From Methanolinea sp. (lineage in GTDB: Archaea; Halobacteriota; Methanomicrobia; Methanomicrobiales; Methanospirillaceae), in the NCBI GenBank assembly GCA_013331225.1, contig DUGV01000210.1:1-5102 (forward strand): 5,102 bases of DNA, read 5' to 3'. Positions 1 through 5,102 of the stretch are shown here, piece after piece (the stretch's first letter is position 1; every line of letters starts with the position of its first letter). Under the pieces are notes generated by a model that was not told the DNA's origin, ran no database searches, and saw only the letters and a program-made list of their open reading frames with translations. Made by a program: the position numbers and the translations under genes.

Positions 1-1
1 T

Positions 2-88
2 ATTAGTGTCCAACTAAGTCACCGACTGAACGTTCCAATCCATGGTGGAAACCCTGCCCTGAAAGGCAGGGTGGACGCCTCCTGTTGA
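2..88 (+). CDS. Possible C-terminal end of a TnpB-like (IS200/IS605) protein, cut by window start
   Basis: Frame 2 is open from the left edge to a TGA at 86-88 and would end ...HGGNPALKGRVDASC. A tail of the type NPALKGR, read through a GC-rich hairpin close to the stop codon, is what one sees when a tnpB gene of an IS200/IS605 element runs into its own right-end hairpin. Only 28 codons are visible, which is too short to prove coding. None of the RuvC-like or zinc-finger motifs that would identify TnpB are inside the window. The assignment rests on the hairpin plus the look of the tail. It could equally be a chance open frame in intergenic DNA. Confidence 0.3.
   Translation: MSVQLSHRLNVPIHGGNPALKGRVDASC
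51..72 (+). repeat. Perfect 8-bp inverted repeat (hairpin), possible IS200/IS605 right end
   Basis: ACCCTGCC at 51-58 is exactly complementary to GGCAGGGT at 65-72, with a 6-base loop CTGAAA. GC-rich hairpins of this size with a small A-rich loop sit just inside the right end of IS200/IS605 elements, where they serve as transposase recognition structures and, in TnpB elements, lie near the scaffold of the guide RNA. The alternative is a simple terminator of an upstream gene, but no T-tract follows it. The pairing is seen directly; the role is inferred. Confidence 0.5.
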
Positions 89-233
89 TGCCACCATCAT
101 TCCTTTTGCATATCACTCCAGTGGAATCCACGATCCATTGTGCGTCACTGCCTGCATAGAACTGGCTGAGAGAAAAGCAATGGAAAAAATGCCGGTATTC
201 TTATGGTAGGAGATGCCCCGTGAGGATTCTTTC
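89..233. other. Intergenic stretch without a recognisable gene
   Basis: I see no coding region or RNA gene here. It contains a short perfect palindrome, GTGGA-A-TCCAC at 121-131. It also has two A-tracts (173-176 and 184-189), which are T-tracts on the minus strand and could end a leftward transcript coming from the repeat array. Confidence 0.5.
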
Positions 234-553
234 GGACACACATGTTCGGCCCCAGGATGCCGCGTCTCTCTCACCCGCATCTCTTCCGCCGTTTTGGGAT
301 GCAGGTTCGGGGCGTCCCGGCATCATGTTCCTTGAACATACCTCTTCGGCCCCCGTGATGGAATGTCTCTGCCGCCCATGGCCTTTTTCGCCGCTCTGGA
401 CCATGAACTCATTCCATACTGGTAGTATGTTTCCTGAACATTTGTTCGGCCCCAGGATGCGATGTCCTGATCACTCCCGTATCGTTCAGCCGTTTGGATA
501 CGGGAACTCATTTCATCATGGCATGTATCCCCAGTCGGTTCCTCACTGAGGCA
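234..553. repeat. Three diverged tandem repeats of about 100 bp, each with a covarying hairpin
   Basis: The core TTCGGCCCC begins at 245, 345 and 445, an exact 100-bp step. Units 1 and 3 share 18 identical bases (243-260 and 443-460). Units 2 and 3 share GAACTCATT (405-413, 504-512). All three share a TTC..GCCG loop (GCCG at 288, 390, 489). That loop is flanked by a stem whose sequence differs but whose pairing is kept: 274-281 with 298-305 (7 of 8 pairs), 377-383 with 398-405 (7 pairs, one bulge), and 476-483 with 497-504 (8 of 8). Dyads also mark the unit boundaries: ATGTTC-CTT-GAACAT at 325-339, a one-mismatch copy at 427-441, and CCTCA-C-TGAGG at 541-551. The pattern suggests a structured RNA or repeated protein-binding sites. 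I do not recognise a known family. It is not a CRISPR, because the copies are diverged and there are no unique spacers between identical repeats. Confidence 0.7.
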
Positions 554-573
554 TTCCCCATGTAGTCACAATA

Positions 574-582
574 GTATAAATA
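574..582 (-). promoter_or_regulatory. Second leftward TATA box candidate
   Basis: On the minus strand this reads TATTTATAC in an AT-rich patch. A start about 25 bases downstream would fall near 552, exactly at the edge of the repeat array. Weaker than the box at 620-627. Confidence 0.3.
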
Positions 583-583
583 G

Positions 584-594
584 TTTTTCTTTTT
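584..594 (+). terminator. Possible T-rich terminator for a rightward transcript
   Basis: The plus strand reads TTTTTCTTTTT. Archaeal transcription often ends at such oligo-T tracts without a hairpin. It would act only if the repeat array is transcribed rightward. Otherwise it is simply part of the AT-rich promoter patch. Confidence 0.25.
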
Positions 595-619
595 GTACGT
601 TGAATATCTTTTTATAAAG

Positions 620-627
620 TATATAAA
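620..627 (-). promoter_or_regulatory. Leftward TATA box (TTTATATA)
   Basis: The minus strand reads TTTATATA, a perfect archaeal box A, preceded by CCGACA in the BRE position. It faces the repeat array, and no protein gene lies to the left of it, so it is the best evidence that the array is transcribed. The region is 105 bp past the symporter stop codon. It also looks TATA-like on the plus strand, but rightward transcription would run antisense into the symporter. Confidence 0.4.
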
Positions 628-634
628 TGTCGGG

Positions 635-646
635 ACCGCGCGCGGT
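635..646. promoter_or_regulatory. Perfect 12-bp palindrome, possible operator
   Basis: ACCGCGCGCGGT is fully self-complementary. It sits 7 bases upstream of the leftward TATA box, where an archaeal activator or repressor dimer could bind. The alternative is a weak hairpin at the end of the symporter transcript: a GC stem followed on the minus strand by AT-rich sequence. That hairpin would have only a 4-bp stem. Confidence 0.35.
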
Positions 647-731
647 AACGTGGCTTCCAAAAGTATCACTCTTGCCCTTCCAATCCCCCTGCCATGAATC
701 AAAGCGCCCAGCCCCTGCAGAAGAAAGGGTA

Positions 732-2234
732 TTATTTCACCCGGATATACCACCCCGTATACGTGTCATCAAGGATACGGCTGTCCACGGGCCTCGTTGC
801 AAGGCTGACCGCAACCATGGCAAAAGTGGCCACCGCAACCCCATAGAGGCTGAAGTGAACCGGGAGCACCGCGATCTTGAAATACGTGATCCCACCAGAC
901 GCGCATGACGACACGAGGCCGAGAGCCATGGCCGCAAGAGCCCCTTCGCGCGTCGCTCTCCGCCAGTACAGGCCGGCGAGGAGTGGCACTGCAAACGTAG
1001 CAAACATGATGCCAATCCCGGCCCAGATCAGCCAGACCAGCATCGCAGGCGGGTCAAGCGCGAGCAGTACCGTGATGATTGCGGTAGCCGCAACCGCGAT
1101 CTTGCTGACAAGGAGCACCTGCGCATCGGAGGCTCCCGGTCGAAAGACGTTCCGGTAAATATCCCAACTGAAGTATGTGCCGATGGTCAGCATCAGCCTG
1201 TCTGTTGTGGACATCACGGCTGCCAGGATCACCACCGCAAACAGGCCCCACACGACGATATGGGGGATGGCCGACTGGATACCGTAGATGAAGACGAAAT
1301 CACCGGCATTCTTCAAATCAGGAAGAGTGACTATCCCCTCCTGGACCAGCACGATGCCGGCAAAGCCTCCAAATTTCAAAAGGAACATGACCGCCCCGTA
1401 TACAAGAAAAGCGATCAGGGGAGCCCACCCGAAGTACCGGGAGTCCTTCACTGCCAGGATATTGTTGATCACGTGGGGAGAACATGCCAGCCCTATCATC
1501 AGGAGGAGTGAGAACGACACCACGTATGCCGGGGTGAAGAGTCCACTCCCGACCCATGGCTGCACCAGATCAGGACTGGTTGCCGCCATCACCTCGTTGA
1601 TATGGGTAAACCCTCCTGCCTTCATGATTACCATCGGTGCCATAATCACCACTCCGATAATGAGGATGAGCCCCTGGAGAAGAGTGGTCCAGGTGACAGC
1701 GTAGAGGCCCCCGATGACCGTGTAGATTGTCACAATGAACGCGCCAAGAAGCAGTGCTACCCAGTGTGGGAGGCCGAAGATCCACATCAGCACAATGCTG
1801 ACTGCAGTATACTGACCCGCAAGATAGATCATCGAGACTACGATGCCGGAAAGGGCCGAGAGTGACCGCAACGCTTTCGGGCTTTCATAACGGTGAACAA
1901 AGTAATCCTGCACCGTGAGGTAGCCATTCTTCTTTGCAAGCCCATGGATCTTCACCCCAAAGAAGACGATGCAGAACCCAACAGAGAGTGGGACAAAGAT
2001 CTGCTCCCATATGGTCGGCCAACCGTAGGAAAATCCAAGCCCTGATACGCCAAGGAGCGACATTCCGCTGCAGACCGAACCCACCATCAGCATTGTGAAG
2101 AGCCAGAATCCAAGCGACCTGCCCGCGACCACGTAATCGCTCATGGAATGAATCTTCCTGGAAGCCAGGATCCCAATCCCTACCAGGCCGCAGAAATAAA
2201 GCGCGACTATCGCGACATCCAAAGGATCGATCAC
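732..2234 (-). CDS. Sodium:solute symporter (SSS) family protein
   Basis: A polytopic membrane protein that should import a small solute with Na+. It has about 13 hydrophobic segments. The family signature DYVVAGRSLG lies near residues 33-42 and GGLYAVTWTTLLQG near 175-188. AVMST near 339-343 matches the Na2-site segment of PutP (S340/T341 there), so Na+ coupling is plausible. In the first sodium-site helix the PutP GASDMSG stretch appears as MVGSVCSG, so the PutP Asp55 is not conserved. The substrate cannot be read from the sequence: proline, pantothenate, acetate and others are all possible. I chose the GTG at 2234 (500 residues). It overlaps the stop of the upstream small gene as GTGA and has GGGGGT 7 bases before it. 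The alternative ATG at 2264 (510 residues) has no ribosome site and would overlap that gene by 34 bases. Confidence 0.93.
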   Translation of the reverse strand: MIDPLDVAIVALYFCGLVGIGILASRKIHSMSDYVVAGRSLGFWLFTMLMVGSVCSGMSLLGVSGLGFSYGWPTIWEQIFVPLSVGFCIVFFGVKIHGLAKKNGYLTVQDYFVHRYESPKALRSLSALSGIVVSMIYLAGQYTAVSIVLMWIFGLPHWVALLLGAFIVTIYTVIGGLYAVTWTTLLQGLILIIGVVIMAPMVIMKAGGFTHINEVMAATSPDLVQPWVGSGLFTPAYVVSFSLLLMIGLACSPHVINNILAVKDSRYFGWAPLIAFLVYGAVMFLLKFGGFAGIVLVQEGIVTLPDLKNAGDFVFIYGIQSAIPHIVVWGLFAVVILAAVMSTTDRLMLTIGTYFSWDIYRNVFRPGASDAQVLLVSKIAVAATAIITVLLALDPPAMLVWLIWAGIGIMFATFAVPLLAGLYWRRATREGALAAMALGLVSSCASGGITYFKIAVLPVHFSLYGVAVATFAMVAVSLATRPVDSRILDDTYTGWYIRVK

Positions 2235-2374
2235 GGGAGAGACCCCCGGTAATGGAGACCCCATAAGAAGAGCAGGATTATCACCAGCAATACTGTGCCG
2301 CCTACGGTGGCAATGGTGATCAAGGGCAGTCCGAACATGAGTGGATCATCATTCCATGCACGATAAAATGACAT
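2231..2374 (-). CDS. Small single-helix membrane protein, likely symporter accessory subunit
   Basis: From the ATG at 2374 the product is 47 residues, beginning MSFYRAWNDDPLMFG and ending HYRGSLP. It has one strong transmembrane helix, roughly residues 17-40 (TIATVGGTVLLVIILLFLWG). Its TGA overlaps the GTG start of the symporter, so the two are almost certainly co-translated. Small one-helix proteins encoded next to SSS transporters are known in archaea and bacteria and are thought to help assembly or stability. That role is inferred here from position and size. The frame extends upstream to a TTG at 2434 (67 residues), but that start is poor and the extension (GESIRNPVSWVFPKI) looks like leader sequence. 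The ATG has only a weak ribosome site (GGATCC), so it may be read from a short or unusual leader. Confidence 0.7.
   Translation of the reverse strand: MSFYRAWNDDPLMFGLPLITIATVGGTVLLVIILLFLWGLHYRGSLP
2242..2247 (-). promoter_or_regulatory. Ribosome binding site deciding the symporter GTG start
   Basis: The minus strand reads GGGGGT, with a 7-base spacer to the GTG at 2234. It lies inside the last codons of the small membrane protein gene, consistent with translational coupling. No comparable site precedes the ATG at 2264. Confidence 0.5.
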
Positions 2375-2463
2375 AATGGATCCGATAATTTTCGGAAAAA
2401 CCCAGGATACCGGATTCCTGATAGATTCCCCCAATTTTTTGGTTCGCCTTCAAACCCTTCTCC

Positions 2464-2472
2464 GTATATAAG
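2464..2472 (-). promoter_or_regulatory. TATA box of the symporter operon
   Basis: The minus strand reads CTTATATAC. A start about 25 bases downstream falls near 2443, giving a leader of about 70 bases before the ATG at 2374. The leader could form a weak 5-bp hairpin (CAGGA with TCCTG, 2403-2420). Confidence 0.5.
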
Positions 2473-2511
2473 GCAATTGGCTGGCTCCGCCATTCGCTGA
2501 AATCCCCGTTC

Positions 2512-2525
2512 CAAACATTTATATG
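2512..2525 (+). promoter_or_regulatory. TATA box (with BRE) of the V-ATPase operon
   Basis: CAAACA followed by TTTATATG (2518-2525) resembles an archaeal BRE plus box A and would start transcription near 2547. A second candidate, TTTTTATA at 2533-2540, would start near 2562, so two nested starts are possible. The leader to the ATG at 2651 would be about 90-105 bases. A weaker box, ATTATATTG, lies at 2598-2606. Confidence 0.45.
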
Positions 2526-2650
2526 GACTATTTTTTTATACCCACTCATTCCCACACAAATGATCCGGCATGCAAGATACGCGAAAGAATCGAGTTGATT
2601 ATATTGCTGTATCCCATCCTAATATGCAGTGACAGGGAAGAGGGCGCCCA

Positions 2651-3262
2651 ATGGCAGAGGATATCAGGGACCTGATCGATAAAATCCGCGAGGACGGCAT
2701 CAGGGCTGCAGAGGAAAAAGCCCGTGAGATCGAAACCCGTGCACATGAGAGCGCGGACGAGATACGCGCTTCGGCAAGGCTCGAGGCAGAAAAAACCCTT
2801 GCTGCTGCACAGGAGAGGATAAAACGCGAGGAGGAGAGGGAGAGAGCCCTTCTCGCCCAGGCAGGAAGAGACCTGCTCCTCTCCCTCCGGAGCGAAATAA
2901 ATGCCATGCTCGGGCGGATTATTCTTTCTGATGTGCAGGATGTACTCACCCCCGAATCCCTCTTTGGGCTGCTCCATGCAACTATCACGCACTACAGTGG
3001 CGAGGAGACAGGTCGCATAGAGGTAGAAGTGAAGAGAGAAGACTTAGAAGCCCTTGAAAAGTCTTACCTTTCGCGTCTGCGGGAAGCGACAAAGAAAAAC
3101 ATCGTCCTCCGGCCATCTGACGAGATCTCAGGGGGGTTCATTATCAGTTTCGACAACGGCAGGTCATGCTTCGATTTCTCTGATAAAAGCCTTGCAGAGT
3201 ATATCGGGACGCACCTTAAGCCCAAATTGCACGCGATTCTCGAGGAATCGACCCGGGATTGA
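2651..3262 (+). CDS. atpE: V-type ATP synthase/ATPase subunit E
   Basis: A peripheral-stalk subunit that holds the catalytic head against the membrane part of the rotary ATPase. The product is 203 residues, normal for the family (about 185-210). Residues 1-75 form a highly charged Ala/Glu/Arg-rich helix typical of the stalk coiled coil (EEKAREIETRAHESADEIRA). Residues 78-203 form the globular head-binding domain, with SLRSEINAMLGRII at 78-91 and IVLRPSDEISGGFIISFDNG at 151-170, a family hallmark. The GGGAAGAGGG stretch at 2635-2644 serves as ribosome site 6 bases before the ATG. It is the first gene of the operon; the next starts 6 bases after its stop. The sequence style fits the bacterial-type V-ATPase E of spirochaetes and chlamydiae better than the usual archaeal AtpE. 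Confidence 0.88.
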   Translation: MAEDIRDLIDKIREDGIRAAEEKAREIETRAHESADEIRASARLEAEKTLAAAQERIKREEERERALLAQAGRDLLLSLRSEINAMLGRIILSDVQDVLTPESLFGLLHATITHYSGEETGRIEVEVKREDLEALEKSYLSRLREATKKNIVLRPSDEISGGFIISFDNGRSCFDFSDKSLAEYIGTHLKPKLHAILEESTRD

Positions 3263-3268
3263 GGCAAA

Positions 3269-3808
3269 ATGGCTGATTTTTATCCTTACCTGGTTTCGAG
3301 TCTCCCCATGCTGCATTTCGGCATGAAACCCCCGTTCTCTTTTGCAGGGTTCCTCGAGACATGCCGCGAGTTCATCCCGGAACGCGATTACCAGGTGTTA
3401 TGCAGCCTCGGGGAGCCTGCTGGTTGCGGGGAGGATCGCGCAACCCCGAAGATTATCAGGGGTTGGATGGAGTTTGATGGTGCGCTCAGAAACGAGCTGG
3501 TGAAGGCCCGGGCCCAGAGATTGCATGTCGAACCATCGCAATACTTGCGCAAGGATGTCTCCCCCGATCAGTCTCTTGCTGCAGCGGTGACGGCGGCGGT
3601 GGGCAACCCTTCTCCTCTCGATGCTGAGAGGTCCCTTGACGAGGTGCGCTGGAAGGCCCTTGATGAACTCGCCACCGGCCACCATTTTGATTTGGATTTC
3701 CTGATAACCTATGCCTGGAAATTACTGATACTCATCAGGTGGGAGCATGTGCGCAATGCGGATCCGGTCGGAATTCTTGAACATACACTGCAGAAGGTAC
3801 GGGGATAG
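3269..3808 (+). CDS. DUF2764 family protein of a bacterial-type V-ATPase operon
   Basis: The 179-residue product starts MADFYPYLVSSLPMLHFG, the diagnostic opening of DUF2764 proteins, which are encoded between V-ATPase subunits E and A in spirochaetes, chlamydiae and Bacteroidetes. Other family-like stretches are ALRNELVKARAQRL (72-85) and WKALDELATGHHFDLDFLI (128-146). A hydrophobic helix, TYAWKLLILIRW, follows at 147-158. It has no signal peptide and is probably cytoplasmic. The biochemical role is not established. Because such operons lack genes for subunits C and F, it may replace part of the central-rotor socket; the helical C-terminus is vaguely like subunit C/AC39, which is inference. 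The ribosome site GAGG overlaps the stop of subunit E, and its own TAG is followed directly by the ATG of subunit A. It is short compared with the longer bacterial members. Confidence 0.85.
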   Translation: MADFYPYLVSSLPMLHFGMKPPFSFAGFLETCREFIPERDYQVLCSLGEPAGCGEDRATPKIIRGWMEFDGALRNELVKARAQRLHVEPSQYLRKDVSPDQSLAAAVTAAVGNPSPLDAERSLDEVRWKALDELATGHHFDLDFLITYAWKLLILIRWEHVRNADPVGILEHTLQKVRG

Positions 3809-5102
3809 ATGACCACGTCGAGAAAGGGCCGGATAACCAGGATAAGCGGCAACATGGTGACGGCCAGTTTCGATTCCCCGGTCATGCAGAACGAGGTCGC
3901 CTACATCCTCCACGGGGAAGAGCGTCTCAAGTCTGAGATCATCCGCGTGCGCGGAAATCTTGCAGAGATGCAGGTCTACGAGGATACCAGCCGCATCAGG
4001 GTAGGTGAGGAGGTGGAGTTCACAGGAGACCTTCTCTCGGTGGAACTAGGCCCCGGATTGCTCGGGCAGATCTTTGATGGCCTGCAGAACCCCCTGCCAG
4101 AGCTTGCAGCACAATGCGGTTTCTTTTTGAGGCGCGGAGTCTACATGGAGGCGCTTTCGGGATCTGATGCATGGGAATTTACCCCGGTCGCGCAGACGGG
4201 GGACAGGTTACGTGCCGGGGACAGGATCGGGTTCGTGCAGGAGAAGATATTCAGGCACTACTGCATGGTGCCCTTTTCATGGGAGGGTTTTTTTGAAGTC
4301 ATCTCGGTCGAAAAAGCCGGAAAGTACACGAAGAACCAGGCAATCGCCCATGTGAAGGATGAGAAAGGGAACGTGCGCCCCGTAACGCTCTGCCATCGAT
4401 GGCCGGTGAAGATACCCATCCGGGCATATGCCGAGAAGCTCAAGCCCACGGAACCGCTCGTCACCAAGATGCGCCTCATTGATTCAATCTTCCCTGTCGC
4501 ACGTGGTGGGACATACTGCATCCCTGGTCCTTTCGGTGCAGGAAAGACAGTACTGCAGCAGCTGATCAGCAGGCACGCAGATGCCGATGTGGTGGTCATC
4601 GCAGCCTGCGGCGAGCGTGCCGGGGAGGTAGTCGAGACTATCAAGACATTCCCCACGCTGATCGATCCGCGGACCAGCCGCCCACTGAGCGACCGCACCG
4701 TCATCATCTGCAACACGAGCTCGATGCCCGTTGCGGCAAGAGAGTCCAGCGTGTACACGGCGGTCACCATCGCGGAATATTACCGCCAGATGGGCCTCCA
4801 TGTCCTGCTGCTTGCCGATTCCACCTCCCGCTGGGCCCAGGCCATGCGGGAGATGTCAGGAAGGCTCGAGGAGATCCCCGGGGAAGAGGCGTTCCCTGCG
4901 TACCTCGAGTCCCATATCGCTTCGTTCTACGAAAGGGCAGGGCTGGTGAGGCTTCACGACGGATCCCTCGGGTCAGTGACCATAGGGGGTGCGGTGAGTC
5001 CCGCAGGAGGAAATTTCGAGGAGCCCGTTACCCAGGCCACCCTTAAGGTAGTAGGGGCCTTCCACGGGCTATCCAGGGAGCGTTCGGATGCCAGGCGTTA
5101 TC
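3809..5102 (+). CDS. atpA: V-type ATP synthase/ATPase catalytic subunit A (5' part, runs off window)
   Basis: The ATP-binding catalytic subunit of the rotary ATPase head. 431 codons are visible, about three quarters of the usual length of roughly 590. The beta-barrel domain opens with KGRITRISGNMVTASFDSP (6-24), followed by the A-specific non-homologous insert (about 110-190). The P-loop GPFGAGKT is at 240-247 and CGER at 267-270 carries the catalytic Glu269. NTSSMPVAARESS lies at 302-314, LLLADSTSRWAQAMRE (Walker B region) at 333-348, and GRLEEIPGEEAFPAYL at 351-366. CGERAGEVVE and EYYRQMG, in place of the archaeal CGERGNEM and YRDMG, are the pattern I know from chlamydial and spirochaetal enzymes. 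All key residues are present, so it should be active. The start ATG abuts the upstream TAG (TAGATG), with GGGG just before it. Subunits B, D, I and K are expected downstream. Confidence 0.96.
   Translation, partial: MTTSRKGRITRISGNMVTASFDSPVMQNEVAYILHGEERLKSEIIRVRGNLAEMQVYEDTSRIRVGEEVEFTGDLLSVELGPGLLGQIFDGLQNPLPELAAQCGFFLRRGVYMEALSGSDAWEFTPVAQTGDRLRAGDRIGFVQEKIFRHYCMVPFSWEGFFEVISVEKAGKYTKNQAIAHVKDEKGNVRPVTLCHRWPVKIPIRAYAEKLKPTEPLVTKMRLIDSIFPVARGGTYCIPGPFGAGKTVLQQLISRHADADVVVIAACGERAGEVVETIKTFPTLIDPRTSRPLSDRTVIICNTSSMPVAARESSVYTAVTIAEYYRQMGLHVLLLADSTSRWAQAMREMSGRLEEIPGEEAFPAYLESHIASFYERAGLVRLHDGSLGSVTIGGAVSPAGGNFEEPVTQATLKVVGAFHGLSRERSDARRY

Larger units (their letters stand above)
185..598 (-). 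ncRNA. Candidate structured RNA read leftward through the repeat array
   Basis: This is an inferred transcript, not a recognised family. On the minus strand a good archaeal TATA box lies at 627-620, and a second at about 581-574. Initiation about 25 bases downstream would give starts near 598 or 552. The latter is at the CCTCA-C-TGAGG hairpin. The transcript would run through three hairpin units and meet T-tracts (six T at 189-184, four at 176-173) that could stop it. The boundaries are estimates. The opposite orientation is possible, since a T-rich run lies to the right at 584-594, but I see no convincing rightward promoter before 240. Confidence 0.3.

Noticed and set aside
121..131. 11-bp palindrome GTGGA-A-TCCAC.
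   Set aside because: Too short and isolated, with no promoter or repeat partner next to it.
201..511. Two minus-strand frames across the repeat array (323-511 and 201-404) that share a D-x-A-S-W-G-R-T motif.
   Set aside because: The shared peptide follows automatically from the 18 identical bases of units 1 and 3. The unit step is not a multiple of three between units 1 and 2, so the frame shifts and the motif falls in two different frames. There are no ribosome sites, and pairing rather than codon pattern is what is conserved.
513..519. A C-box-like ATGATGA on the minus strand, with a CTGA 23 bases on, suggesting a C/D box guide RNA.
   Set aside because: The boxes are not repeated in units 1 and 2, and the C'/D pair is poor.
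234..553. CRISPR array.
   Set aside because: The copies are about 100 bp, contiguous and strongly diverged, with no identical short repeats separated by unique spacers.
627..908. Plus-strand frame of 93 codons after a TATA-like sequence.
   Set aside because: It runs antisense into the 3' end of the well-supported symporter gene, has a low-complexity charged product and no ribosome site.
1288..1704. Plus-strand frame of 138 codons.
   Set aside because: It lies entirely antisense to the transmembrane core of the symporter and has no recognisable domain; it is a shadow frame.
2560..2598. A 12-codon frame (MIRHARYAKESS) upstream of subunit E, as a possible leader peptide.
   Set aside because: It has no ribosome site and no feature such as a run of regulatory codons; a frame this short is expected by chance.

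Overview
The window most likely comes from a methanogenic archaeon of the Methanomicrobiales/Methanomicrobia type. This is an inference. Both divergent operons are preceded by archaeal TATA boxes rather than bacterial -35/-10 elements. Codon use is fairly GC-rich with frequent AGG and ATA. A sodium:solute symporter is coupled to a tiny membrane protein. No rRNA or archaeal marker gene is present to prove the assignment.

Layout, left to right. Bases 1-88 hold a hairpin inside a short open frame that resembles the distal end of an IS200/IS605-type (TnpB) element cut by the window edge. Bases 89-731 carry no convincing gene. They contain three diverged tandem repeats with an almost exact 100-bp period (about 234-553). 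Each repeat has a hairpin whose stem changes sequence but keeps pairing, while the loop stays alike. An AT-rich patch with leftward TATA boxes and a 12-bp palindrome follows (570-646), so the repeats may be transcribed leftward as a structured RNA. Bases 732-2374 (minus strand) hold a two-gene unit: a 47-residue one-helix membrane protein followed, with a GTGA stop/start overlap, by a roughly 500-residue sodium:solute symporter (SSS) family protein. Bases 2375-2650 are a divergent promoter region. From 2651 to the right edge (plus strand) runs a V-type ATPase operon: subunit E, a DUF2764-family protein, and the first 431 residues of catalytic subunit A.

The E / DUF2764 / A order and the sequence style of subunit A match the compact V-ATPase operon known from spirochaetes, chlamydiae and Bacteroidetes, rather than the usual archaeal H-I-K-E-C-F-A-B-D order. 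If the host is archaeal, this is probably a second, bacterial-type ATPase. It lies head-to-head with a probable Na+-coupled transporter, so a shared dependence on the ion gradient is possible but unproven. The ion used by the ATPase is set by subunit K, which lies outside the window.
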